Below are positions 32,884 through 42,742 of a stretch of 64,000 nucleotides of DNA, in pieces. The DNA is from Selaginella moellendorffii. Lineage: Eukaryota; Streptophyta; Lycopodiopsida; Selaginellales; Selaginellaceae. The stretch covers positions 1,385,514 to 1,449,513 of the forward strand of contig NW_003314287.1 in assembly GCF_000143415.4 (NCBI RefSeq), written 5' to 3'. The notes below the pieces were generated by a model. The model did no database searches. It worked only from the letters and a program-made list of their open reading frames with translations, and had not been told where the DNA came from. How positions within the stretch are numbered: position 1 is the first letter of the stretch; each line of letters starts with the position of its first letter. The translations under genes were made by a program, and so were the position numbers.

Positions 32884-35125
32884 ATGGCTGGGGGTTACGC
32901 GCCAACGAAATTCGCAAACATGGAGGAATGGCTCGTCGAAGGTTTGATAGAGCAGGCAGCGGAGGGACTCACAACCTCGCCGCCGCCACCGCCGCCGCCA
33001 TTAGCACCAACATCATCCATGGCGGCACCAAGAACGGAACACGAGGACATGGATCCGCGCGGCAGCAAGGTTTCACTGTCAGATAGCGAGATCATGTCGG
33101 CCATATCAGGACATCCGCAGTACAAGGAGCTCCTTCGAGCACACATGAATTGCTACAAGGTGAGAGCAGAAAAAAAAAAGATTTGTTTTCGTTTTCTTGC
33201 TGTAGTTCGAGAGGGTTTTATGCGAAAATGTAGTTCTCGCCTCTCTCTCAGGTTGGAGCTTCCGCGGATTTGGCGGCCCAGATGGACGAGCTCGTTCGGA
33301 AACGTGAATTCGAGAGTGCCGTCAAGACGAGCATTGGAGTTGATCCAGAGCTGGATCAATTCATGGTAACTTACTCACTCGCAGCTCCAAAGTCTTACAG
33401 TGTTCTACCAGGTTGCTTACTGCAATGTCCTCAACGCCTATGAGATCGAGCTGCGGAGAACTTTCAAAGAGGCCATCGAGTTTTGCAAGAAGCAAGAGCA
33501 CCAGCTCAGTGTCATCGCAGTTAGCAACATCGACGTGCTCTCTTCTGGTAAAGCTCGCAAACACTCTTACAACGCTGCTTGTCCGGTGGCTTGCGTTCTT
33601 GGGTACCTTTTTCGCACTAAGTTTCTTTATACTTGCTGCATGATTTAGTCCATTCCTTCTTCCCATTTTTTTTACGTTGATCGTGCTGCCTGTGAGTGAA
33701 ACTCGTTCATGATCGTCATCACTAGTAGCAGCAGCAGCAGCAGCAGCTTAGCAGGGAAAGATAAAAATAAGAATCCAGAATCATGAGGAATGGAAAAAGG
33801 AAAGCAAGACACATGAGGCAAATTGGTCCGGGGGGTATGGAATAATTCAGCTGATGGTGATAGTGCGAGGGACTCTGATAGTGAGGTGACCTTTGCATTT
33901 AGGAGGTGCCACAGAGGTCTTGTTTTCGCAGTCGTCTTGTTTGGAGCTGGTGGTAAATAGGCAGGGAAACGCAGGTTCCTTGCAATGCAAAGGTTTTTAA
34001 TCCAGATGAGCAGATCTTTACAGAGACGGGTGGTACCTTTTAAATCCTCCTCAGGCTTTGGTGCTATCCAGCTCTATGCATCTCTATAGATTGGATTGGA
34101 TTGGATTGTAACACGCTCTCGTTGGATCAAACGGGGATCGCAAATCCGATAGCGAAAGATCATCATAATCGCCAGCAGCGGCAGCAGCAGGAGCAGTGGT
34201 AGCAGCAACAGCGACAGTTTTGGAAGAAAGAGAGGAAGGGAGAAAAGAAGAGAGAAGGTTTTCGATATCTTTCTCCCTTTCTGCGGGTGATCTTCCGGCC
34301 GATAGGAAGTTTTCACGTGAAGATGGAGCTGCCTGTTCACGTCACCACCATTTTGTGAATGCTGGCTGGGCTGGGCGCTGGCATTCCGCGGGCTAGATTC
34401 GGAACATATCTAATGCGTAGGTGGTCGGATAGAGATGGGAGCATTGATCGCAGGAGTACGGAAGACTCGCGGCGGTTGTACGGCTGTTTTCAGCTGAACG
34501 AATCCTTCTTCTCCGCACTGTTTTGAGTGGCACTAACGCTTGTTCTTGGGTATTTTGCTTTGGTTTTGGCAGCCGAGAACGAGGATGCGAGTGAAACATA
34601 CGAGGATTTCATGGAGGAGGCCGAGAGCGGCGGGATTGGAGAGGTGGACACCGATTTGGATCCACTGGCGGGCGACAAGGAGCTCAAGAAGGTCCTGATG
34701 AAGAGGTATGGAGGTTACATCAAGGGCCTGACGCAGGAATATCTCAAGAAGAAGAAAAAGGGGAAGCTCCCCAAGGAATCGAGGCAGCAGCTGCTGGACT
34801 GGTGGTCACAGCACCAGGATCATCCGTATCCCAATGTGAGTACCTTTGTGTTCTTTCTTGTTGGCATTCTGTGTCTCTTTCTCGTTATGGCTAGTGGGCG
34901 TGCCATGGCTTTGTTCCTTCTTTGTGTCCTTTTCATCGCTTTTTTCTTTGACATTTGCTTCGTTGTGCTGGACAGGAGAACCAAAAGTCGAATCTCGCGC
35001 AATCCACCGGGCTGGACCCAAAGCAGATCAACAACTGGTTTATAAACCAGCGAAAGCGGCACTGGAATCCGCAGGCAGTGCGTGGGGAATCGTCACAGCA
35101 GCGAGACGCCAAATCCAGCAGCTAA
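32884..35125 (+). CDS. Class I KNOX homeodomain transcription factor
   Basis: Five exons, 32884-33159, 33252-33365, 33412-33547, 34573-34835 and 34976-35125; phases join to 312 residues. KNOX1 spans [27 protein letters not shown] and the start of exon 2. KNOX2 is [38 protein letters not shown]. The ELK domain is [20 protein letters not shown] and the TALE homeodomain runs from [16 protein letters not shown] to [13 protein letters not shown]. The short KNOX1-KNOX2 linker, the ELK form and the long intron before the ELK exon fit class I, which in plants maintains meristems. An N-terminal Pro run is present. The 1 kb intron 3 contains a CAG repeat at 33,725-33,748 and no separate gene. An inverted defective copy lies at 23.5-24.6 kb. 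Confidence 0.92.
33725..33748 (+). repeat. CAG repeat in KNOX intron 3
   Basis: Eight near-perfect CAG units. The pseudogene copy keeps this tract but has turned it into an imperfect palindrome of CAG and CTG runs at about 24,091-24,125. Confidence 0.8.
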
Positions 35126-35302
35126 TAATGTAAAAACTCTCATGACCAAGAAAGAAAACCAAAACAAAGAACGAGCGAGAACTTAGTGTGTAGAATCGAA
35201 TCTAAAAGACACGATATTTCTCCCACGCAAAGATCTCCCGAGTAAAAGCTACGATCGCTTCAAAGTTTATATCAAAGATACGATAGCATTAGGTAGGTCT
35301 TT

Positions 35303-35590
35303 ATGGCGAGCCTCACTTCGACTGGCCTTCCCGGCAGCATTCCTCCGCGAGGTAAGCCACAGATTTCTCTCCAAGGCTACATTTTTGGATTCGATCCTCA
35401 TCCCCGGACAATCGATGTTACCACGGCGGACGACTACAAGCACTTGCGCGAGTAAGTCCTCCTCATTCATTGCCAATGGATTGGTTTTCTCTTCTTTTCT
35501 GCCTAGCTCCGATCTCCTTGGGCGTTGTGTTCTTCACGTCCGATCAGCTTTCCCACCACATCTCCTCCCTTGTAGAAATAAAAGGTTGGC
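35303..35590 (+). pseudogene. Gene fragment X (5' exons of an unidentified gene, copy B)
   Basis: An ATG at 35303 opens MASLTSTGLPGSIPPRGKPQ, then ISLQGYIFGFDPHPRTIDVT and TADDYKHLRE, ending at a good donor (gagtaagt, about 35,452). A second exon after the acceptor near 35,508 reads APISLGVVFFTSDQ and then ends at a stop. The second exon is repeated, inverted, at 23,256-23,420. I do not know the gene. Its downstream part appears to lie inverted just to the right. Confidence 0.45.
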
Positions 35591-35907
35591 TACACAGAAG
35601 CTCAAAAATGAGAGAGTCGTGATTTGCCGCACAATCTCCTGGATTCCCTCCTGTCAAACAAAGAGATCGAGGTTAATGTGCATGAAATCTTGTCTTCCAC
35701 TGTTTTGATACCTCTTCCACCTTGAGCCTCAAAAATGTCACCTCTGAATTTCTCTTGGCTATTTTGTGCACAGCGCCTTCTGCTTCCTTGAGAGAAGGAA
35801 AGAGAGAATAACGAGTTTCTCTTTCCTGGCACTTACATGAATTGGCACACTCCTCGGATCGTCTCCGTCCAATCTGGAGGACTTGGTGGTGAGCTTCATC
35901 CATCACA
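35560..35907 (-). pseudogene. Gene fragment Y (inverted 3' exon block, copy B)
   Basis: On the minus strand this reads exon-like DPRSVPIHEAEGAVHKIAKR, NSEVTFLRLKVEE across a plausible intron (gtaagt donor near 35,838) and then EGIQEIVRQITTLSFL after another. In copy A (22,945-23,255) the same block is continuous with fragment X on one strand, so here it has been flipped. Not recognised; probably part of a broken gene. Confidence 0.45.
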
Positions 35908-36726
35908 AGGAACTAAGACGCCACATACGCGTGAACAAGTTCTAGGCAGATGGTGGTCTCATAGTTAATAAGAGTTGTTTACACTTGTACTCAATTAAGA
36001 AGCACCAAATGGAGGAAGTATATTGTACATTGAGTATATCATAAAACATTGTTGGTTATATATATGGCGCGAAACTTAATACAATTATGGTTGAGATGTA
36101 TATTTTATTAATTGCTTGCCTGTTATGGCTAGTAGCCGATGCCACCACAAATTCTACTGCTGGGAGGGTCGTGTTTACTACGCTCTCTCATGTTTTGTGG
36201 TGAATTTGTAGCTCTTCACCGGAAGTGTGGTCCAACTTTTTACCCCTGTTTACCTTTCAGTAGCATATGTTGCTCATTTTGTACTTTGCTTTTTTGTGCT
36301 TGGTGAATTGGTTATTGTGATTTATATTTTGATTTCTTTTCTAGCTTAAATATTTCTCATCACCTAGTTTTGGAGCCCCTGACCTGGACGTCGGCCACCT
36401 TCTGGCCCAGCTCTCCCGTTTTCTCTGCTTTCGTTTTATATTTCTAAAACTTTGTCTGTGTACAATCGCAGGGCTTCGAGAAGCTATCTGATCACAGGGA
36501 CTGCACATTTGAGGCGCTCACTGTGCAGTTTAACATGCACAGTGTCCTGATCTCTGGACTCTCCAGACATTGCTCGGCATTTAGGTGCATTTTCACTACC
36601 AGCAGGTGCTGTGGGTCCATTGCAGCCGGATTTCAACAAGTTGTTCAACCTGAACTGTCCTATGCTGACCGCATCTCGTAACGAGGGTGATTTGTCAGGT
36701 CGTTTTGATTTATAAAATTTTCTCCT
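35908..36726. other. Spacer between gene fragments and the hydrolase gene
   Basis: AT-rich to about 36,360, then more mixed. A possible exon-like run starts after an acceptor at about 36,472 (GFEKLSDHRDCTFEALTVQF) but has no partner. A short perfect palindrome with 9-base arms (cactgtgca/tgcacagtg) lies at about 36,519-36,544. No gene supported. Confidence 0.4.
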
Positions 36727-37796
36727 TCAATTCTCGTACAAGAATTTAACAACTATACCATTGAAAGCTTTAGGATTGTCAACTTGAGGAGCGTGCGCTG
36801 CTCCAGGGATGATCTCCAGTTTGGAATCACTCAGATGCCTGTTGGCAAATCGCACATATCAAAACCAGCACAATCTAAAAGCTCATCTTACCTCTGCAAA
36901 CGGTGAGCAAGGTCCACAGTAAAGATTTGATCATTCTCCCCCCACAGAATGAGCACGTCCTGACAACAAAAATTGGGTGAATGTTTTTTCTTCTCTTTCG
37001 CTTCCAACCTGAACGAGTTGAGGAACCACTGGTGGGTTTTCGACCGATCCAATCGCCATGCCATCCAGCAGCTCAAGCCGGTGCTCCCGATTGTAGCAGA
37101 GAACCTGTCCACACAAAATCTCATGAGAACTTCCCCGACCGAGCCAGTGTTTGTTACCTCTTCTATGATATCTTCCACCAGGCAGTCTGGAACAAGAGCC
37201 AGCTTCTTCTGAGTTGCAAACTCCATAGTCTTGCGAGCAACTTGAACGCTTCTCGGCATCAAGACATCGGCCGGATGAGCGACGCCACCTCCAAATCTCT
37301 CCAACATTCGCTGCGAGTCACCGTGATCCATCGCAACCCCGGAGCTCGCCAGCACCACTCTAGCGATCCTCTCTGGGTACAGATGCGCCATCCAGAACGC
37401 CACCATTCCTCCGTAGCTCGTCCCGAGAGCGTGAACCCTGTCCAGAACTTGGAGCTCGTCCAGCATCAGCTTCATACACTGGGCTTGGAAAATCTCGCTT
37501 CTTTCGCCCGACTCGGTCGTAGATTCCCCAAAGAAGAGTAAGTTCGGGACGTAGACGTTGAACTTCTCCGTGAAAGCCAGCAGCTGGTTTTCCCACTCGA
37601 GGAGTGCGTTGAAAACAAAGCCATGGAGCAAGAGTAGTGCAGGCCTCCCCTCTTTTGCTGCTGAAGGAACCCAGCAATCCAAGGTAGTGTTGCCAGCTTC
37701 TATCTTCACTTGCTTTTGCTGCAGCCCACACCTCCTCATGAGTTTTCTTCCCTGCTGGAGCCTGAATTTGATGAGATTGATTCCCAAACAACCCAT
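36727..37796 (-). CDS. Alpha/beta hydrolase, plant MhpC/esterase-like group
   Basis: Start ATG 37796 (MGCLGINLIKFRLQQGRKLM), stop TGA 36727. The oxyanion-hole stretch is ALLLLHGFVFNALLEWENQL; the nucleophile elbow is HALGTSYGGMVAFWMA with Ser in G-T-S-Y-G; the acid is likely in LILWGENDQIFTVDLAHRLQ; the catalytic His is in PGAAHAPQVDNPKAF of the last exon. A 52-base intron (about 37,104-37,156) must be removed to join VEDIIEE to VLCYNREHRLELLDGMAIG. Read without splicing, the frame also stays open for a while, which is misleading. Two further short introns follow. Substrate unknown; likely cytosolic esterase or lipase-like. Confidence 0.82.
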
Positions 37797-37988
37797 CTCT
37801 TGCTCGAGTCTTCGAACAGTCCCAAATCTCAAATATATACCCTTTCCTGCCGGCCGCAGAGTCTTCGCACGTCTCTAAGTGACCAATGCAAAGAAAAAGT
37901 AATTCCAACACAACTACCTATAGTACTTACAAACCGCGTGAAAATATAGCTGTTGTATTATTTCACACTTTAGTCACAGTTGTGAATT

Positions 37989-39858
37989 TTAATCACTATC
38001 GTCGTTAATAAATCTTCGACCAGCCTGTATCACCAAGAGATAGATTAGTTTGTGCTAGAAAGACAATCAATTTACCTCCGCCATTGACCTCTTCCGGTTC
38101 ATTTGCTGCGTTCGCATCTTATCTGCCACGGACATGTGTTGTTTCTGTAAAAGAACATCACCATCATAGAAGAAAAACAAGATAAACGAACTTACTTTCT
38201 GTTTAGCGCCTTGCGTACGCTCTTTTGCACCCCGAGGAACAAAATCAAAGATCTCGTGCAGAAGGCCGTTCTCCTGTTGAGAAGCATTTCAGAAAAAAAA
38301 AGAAGGACAAACAAAAAAGCGTGGTTTTACGTACCTGCATATGCTTTTGGAAACCCTCCGCAAGGAATCGTCGAAAAGCATTTAGCTATAAAGAAACAAT
38401 AAACCACCAAAAAAAAAGAACTGAAATACCATTACCTGAACAGTTTGGGTCCACGTATTGACCTTGAGAGCATCACCATGTTTGAACTTTATAGATGTCT
38501 CGGGGCACACGCCTTCTTCAATCGTTGCCAGCATTTCCCTGAAGGTGCTCCTTTGTTCGGACCTTTCTTTCTTTGTCTGACCCTGCTGCCTGCTAGAATC
38601 GATCGCAAGCGCTTTCATTTGCTCCACAACTTGCATTTCAGTCATTCCCATGCTGTCGAGATCATTCCCGATCTCGCAGAGAAGAGCAACAGCCTCTCCG
38701 GTAGCCTTGCGGACTCCCAAATCTTGAACGTCCAATAACGAAGAAAGAACCGAGCCGTTCCTGTAAAATAATCGACTCGTAAAAACCAAATAGAAATAAA
38801 CACGAACGAGGATAGCTGAAGCGCGATCTTGTCCGAACTCAACGTTGTAAGAAGCAACGTCCAAGCGGAAATAGCCGCCGCCTTTACTTGCGGCGTTGGT
38901 TTATTTGTGCCAAGTGTCTGTAGAAGCCAAAGTTAGTCCACCAGTACGTGTGCTTTTAACGTGTGCTACCTGATCTGCGTGAACGGTTCCTTTGTGAGAA
39001 AGGATCTGCCAGAAAGTTTCCATTGCGGTTTCCGTCGACGCGACGTCCACGCCTCCAATAAATGCCAAAATCGCAAGCGCTTCAATGGCCTGGACAAGAT
39101 CAAGTTGCTCAGGACACAATCATCAATGCAAAGGACATCAGTACCGAAACTCTTGCTGCTGGCGTGGAGCCGAGTTTCGAAAGCCTTGCGAGGTGGGGAA
39201 GTGACTCCTTAAAGACGTGCTCCGACACCTCCCCGGCCCCAGCGGTTATGGAAAGCATCCCTACGAAGACGATGAAACAAATCAGACACTCATGTGTCAC
39301 AATAAAATAGAAGTACCTAGAGCACGACTCGCAAGAACAATCTCAGCAGATGATCCACGCCTCACGGAGGACAGGAACTGATGTGCGAGCGTCGCGTACC
39401 TAGAATTGTTTTTGTACGACGTTAGAGAAGGAAGTATCACAAGAAAAAGACCCGCGCACGTACTTATTTTCAACATAGTCCGTCATGACTCTTGTACTAA
39501 ATGAGTTGAGCAGCCCCTTCAAGCCTGCCTCTCGGGTGCTTGATCTAAAAGTGCATACTTAGTCCAAGTGAGAACAGGAGCAAAAAAGAAAAACAATGAG
39601 TACCTCTTCTCGTATAAAGAATCGACATAATCATCTAAAACACTGTCCTCGTCCACCTCCTTCTCCGCCTCCTGAGCCATCGTCGGCTCCGAAGACCCCG
39701 ATGCTCCCATCGACGAGGTGCTACTAAACGTATCGTCATCCGAGTCGTCCACGAACTTTACACCACCCTTGCGATTCCTGCCTGCAAAATCGAGAGAAAA
39801 AAGAAAACCAGCGTAAGAGAAAACACACACCCAACACGAAAAGACCACTCACTCTTCC
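37989..39858 (-). CDS. Interferon-related developmental regulator (IFRD) family protein
   Basis: Minus-strand gene of about ten exons. The first codes only MGKS before an intron. The acidic, Ser-rich N-terminal exon (VKFVDDSDDDTFSSTSSM) follows. The IFRD armadillo-like region includes LDDYVDSLYEKRSSTREAGL, KGLLNSFSTRVMTDYVENKY, LVQAIEALAILAFIGGVDVA and KATGEAVALLCEIGNDLDSM. The C-terminal IFRD part has TFREMLATIEEGVCPETSIK, FKHGDALKVNTWTQTVQLNA, and the end reads KQHMSVADKMRTQQMNRKRS, MAEAGRRFINDDSD. The plant member has been linked to salt tolerance; the family acts in transcription and chromatin-related control in the nucleus and cytoplasm. Last exon stop TAA at 37989. Confidence 0.87.
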
Positions 39859-40222
39859 CCATCTCGTCGTCTTGATCGCCAGAAATCCCTAAGAACCTAT
39901 AACGTAGAAGAAAGAAAGAAAAATTCCTCTCTAAGCGCACAAACGAGCATGAAAGACGCGACTCAATCTGTGCTGTCTACGCCGTTGTCTCCTGTCCCCA
40001 GAAGAATTGGTGGGCGGCGCAGAGGCCGGGGGGGAGTGGAAGGCGGCGGTGCCAGTAGCACCACAGATGGAGGTGGGCACACACCTTTGGGACCTCCTCA
40101 CAGCTCGCGATGTCTTCCTCAGCCCTCGATTTCCACACACTACCTCTATCTCCTCCATCGCCCTCTTCCGCTCGCTCTCTCTGCTCGCGCCCTAAAATGA
40201 AAACACTTTTTGGATTGCCCTA
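39859..40222. other. Leader of IFRD and spacer
   Basis: GC-rich to about 40,190 with simple Gly/Arg/Pro-coding frames on both strands that have no family features. Probably the IFRD 5' UTR and promoter. Confidence 0.4.
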
Positions 40223-40700
40223 AAGGTATTGATATAGTGATGACACGTGGACGGCCGGAGATCCGGTCGAGATTCGCATATGTCTTTTCTTATATCCTGC
40301 AAACAAAAGAGATGAAAGAACTTTTAAGATCATGAGTAGCCTGGTCGAAGATTGCCGTGGGAATTGCGATGGCAGCCACAGCATTTGGAAAGTCGACGAG
40401 ATCCTCTTCTCTTGCCTTTCTTCCTTTGCGAGAGCAGATTTGGCAATCAAGAAAGGAGGAAGAAACTTGAGCTTAAAACCAGCGTGAAAGCTTTTAATTG
40501 CCTGATCTCGCGTGTATCCAACTTTGAGAGGTACTCGATGACTGCTTGCTTGAAGCACAACGTCTCGTCGAAGTAGCGCTGTTGTCTATGTTCATCCACG
40601 ACGCTGTGATTCATTCGAGAACTAGTCAGTCGGAGAAACGAGGCCCCACAGGCCCAATCTTGAGCAACTAGACTGCAAGTTATATAGTTACCATAACCAG
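40223..40700 (-). pseudogene. Broken partial tandem copy of the formamidase gene (3' exons)
   Basis: Matches the last exons of the adjacent formamidase: aaagtcgacga, catttggaaagtcgacga, tgccgtgggaattgcgatgg here against tgctgtgggaattgcgatgg at 40,839, and the block around cagtcggagaaacgaggc at 40,628 against 41,127. The frame is broken and the 5' part of the gene is absent. Confidence 0.8.
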
Positions 40701-40732
40701 GGAGCCTATATTAGATTCGCACTCTCTCAGAA

Positions 40733-42288
40733 TCATCTTTTCTTCTTTGGTTTTATATCCTGAAAACAAAAGAGATGAAAGATTAGAAGCCATAGGAATG
40801 GACTCATAAGATCATGACTAGCCTGATCGAAGATTGCTGTGGGAATTGCGATGGTAGCCACAGCATTTGGAAAGTCGACGATGCTCGAGATCCTGCTCTC
40901 GCAAGGGCAGCATGACAGAAGGAGGTAGATCTGGCAGTCGAGAACGAAGGAAGAAAGTTGAGCTTAAAACCAGTGTGGAGCTGTTACTTGCCTGCTCTCT
41001 TGTGTATCCAAACTTCGAGAGGTACTCGATGGCATTGAGGACTGCTCGCTTGAAAGACAAGGTCGTGTCGAGGTAGTGCTGTCGTCCGTGTTCATCCACG
41101 CTGATTCCTTCGAAAACCAGCCAGTCGGAGAAACGAGGCTCGATAGGCCCGATCTCGAAGAATGGTTGCGCGTGTAGATTCGTTGGGCTCATGTAGTCTT
41201 TCATTCCACCACGCAAAATCTCGCATCTTTTGTAAACAAGCAAAGAACTTTAAGCTCGTCTCTAAGATCAAGCGCGGAATGGTACCTTAACGTGAGAAAT
41301 CCGTTCATCTCGATCCCTCCACAGAAAGCAATCTCGCCGTCACCCTGGGAGAAGTGCATGTCTCCCATGCTGAGATTAGCACCCTCCACGAACACGGGGA
41401 AGTAGACTTTGCATCCCCTGGAGAGGTTTTTAATGTCGAGGTTTCCACCGTTTTCTCGGCCGGGGACTGTTCTTGCGGCTTCGGAGGCAATTCTTTCCCA
41501 ATCCGGGCTGCCTTCTTCGATCTGTGACGAAGTTTTCATCGACAAAAAATCAATGAAATAGAGGACAAAAGTGTGGTACCGTGCCAAGTAGAACATTTCG
41601 TTTTGTTGGAAGTGCTGCTACTAGTGGTGAAGAAGAAGTGTCGACCAGAGCTTTCTCTCGAGCGTTCCAAGCTTCCAAAAGTTCTTTAGATGGAGCTGTG
41701 CCAATTAGTCCAGGATGTACCATTCCTGGGAAACGAACGCCTGCAAAAGAAAAAGAAGGATGAGAGAATAGAAGAATTCATCGTTCTTGCCTGGGATGTG
41801 TCTCGACGATGCAAAGATCCCTTCGAAATCCCAGATCGCCTTGGTCGCATTTGGAAAGCGATCGCTTAGAAATCCAAACCCAGGTAAGATCGCAGTGAAG
41901 CCCCATTCCTGCCCAGAAATCGGCCCCAGATCGCATATCTCCACCATCAAGATGTCGCCGGGCATCGCTGGAGCGCCCGATTCATCCACAACGCGCACAG
42001 GACCGCTCAGATAGTGCCCCTAGCATCCATCCAATCCAAGAAAGAATGCGAAATATGAGCTAGTCTTACCCCTGATAGATCCAGAGCCTCTATATCCGCC
42101 ACAGAATCGTCGTTGCGGATCGCTCCACCCGCGCAATCCATCATCTCCACAGTGAAGATCTCGTTCTCCTGGACCTCGGCAATGTGAGGGATGTCCGGAT
42201 GCCAGCGATTGTGGAGCGGGGGCTGCTGCTCGTGCGCCTTCCTGGAGAAATCAACATCGCAAACGCGGCGTGGAGTTCTCGGCGCCAT
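40733..42288 (-). CDS. Formamidase / acetamidase (FmdA/AmdA family)
   Basis: Spliced minus-strand gene, ATG 42288 (MAPRTPRRVCDVDFSRKAHE) to TGA 40733. Blocks: LHNRWHPDIPHIAEVQENEI, FTVEMMDCAGGAIRNDDSVA, AMPGDILMVEICDLGPISGQ, EWGFTAILPGFGFLSDRFP, GVRFPGMVHPGLIGTAPS, NLSRGCKVYFPVFVEGANLS, MGDMHFSQGDGEIAFCGGIE and the C-terminal YLLLSCCPCESRISSIVDFP, NAVATIAIPTAIFDQ. The enzyme hydrolyses small amides to ammonia and acid. The last intron (40,760-40,822) appears to start GC rather than GT, joining FDQ to DIKPKKKR, as the family's FDQDI/RPK ending would predict. Confidence 0.9.
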
Positions 42289-42387
42289 AGCGATAGCTCT
42301 CAATTCAAAACAAGAGAAAAAAGATACAGGATATTCTATAGAACCCTAGAGAAATATTCTCTTCTCGGGGAAATTAGGGTTCTTCGC

Positions 42388-42681
42388 TCAGAAGCAGCAA
42401 TCGCAATCGAATGGGCAGAGCGCGGTGCCACCGGCGTCCTTCTTGTTGCACCCCAGCTCCTCTTCGGTGTAGACACTGAATCCCTCCTGCGTTTTCTTCC
42501 TCTTTTCTTCCTGATTCTTCGCGGCATTCTTCTTCTTCTTCTTTACCCTTTTCCTGGCCTTGGGCTGCTGTTCTTGCTCAACCGCTGGCTTCTTCCTCTT
42601 CTTGGCGCTCGATTTCTCTGCGAAAATGGCGTCGATCTCGTTCTCCGCCTTCGCGGTGGAAGCCGCTCTCTTCTCCTCCAT
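42388..42681 (-). CDS. DUF1764 small basic protein
   Basis: Intronless, 97 residues (MEEKRAASTAKAENEIDAIF at the start). The middle is a Lys/Arg-rich tract (ARKRVKKKKK), the C-terminus is the conserved DUF1764 end: GFSVYTEEELGCNKKDAGGT, ALCPFDCDCCF. The cysteine-rich CPFDCDCCF ending is the family signature. Function is unknown; basic composition suggests a nuclear or nucleolar protein. It diverges from RNase J with about 60 bases between starts. Confidence 0.85.
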   Translation of the reverse strand: MEEKRAASTAKAENEIDAIFAEKSSAKKRKKPAVEQEQQPKARKRVKKKKKNAAKNQEEKRKKTQEGFSVYTEEELGCNKKDAGGTALCPFDCDCCF

Positions 42682-42742
42682 AGAAGCCCTAATCTAAACC
42701 CCTAACCCCACGAAAATATCTATCCTTTCTAGGGCTCCGCCA
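42682..42742. promoter_or_regulatory. Bidirectional promoter between DUF1764 and RNase J
   Basis: Only 61 bases between the two ATGs, with ccctaatc and aacccctaacccc telo-box-like words at about 42,686-42,710. Confidence 0.5.

Noticed and set aside
39949-40200. Gly/Arg-rich frames on both strands before IFRD
   Set aside because: Simple composition in a GC-rich leader; no family features or splice support.
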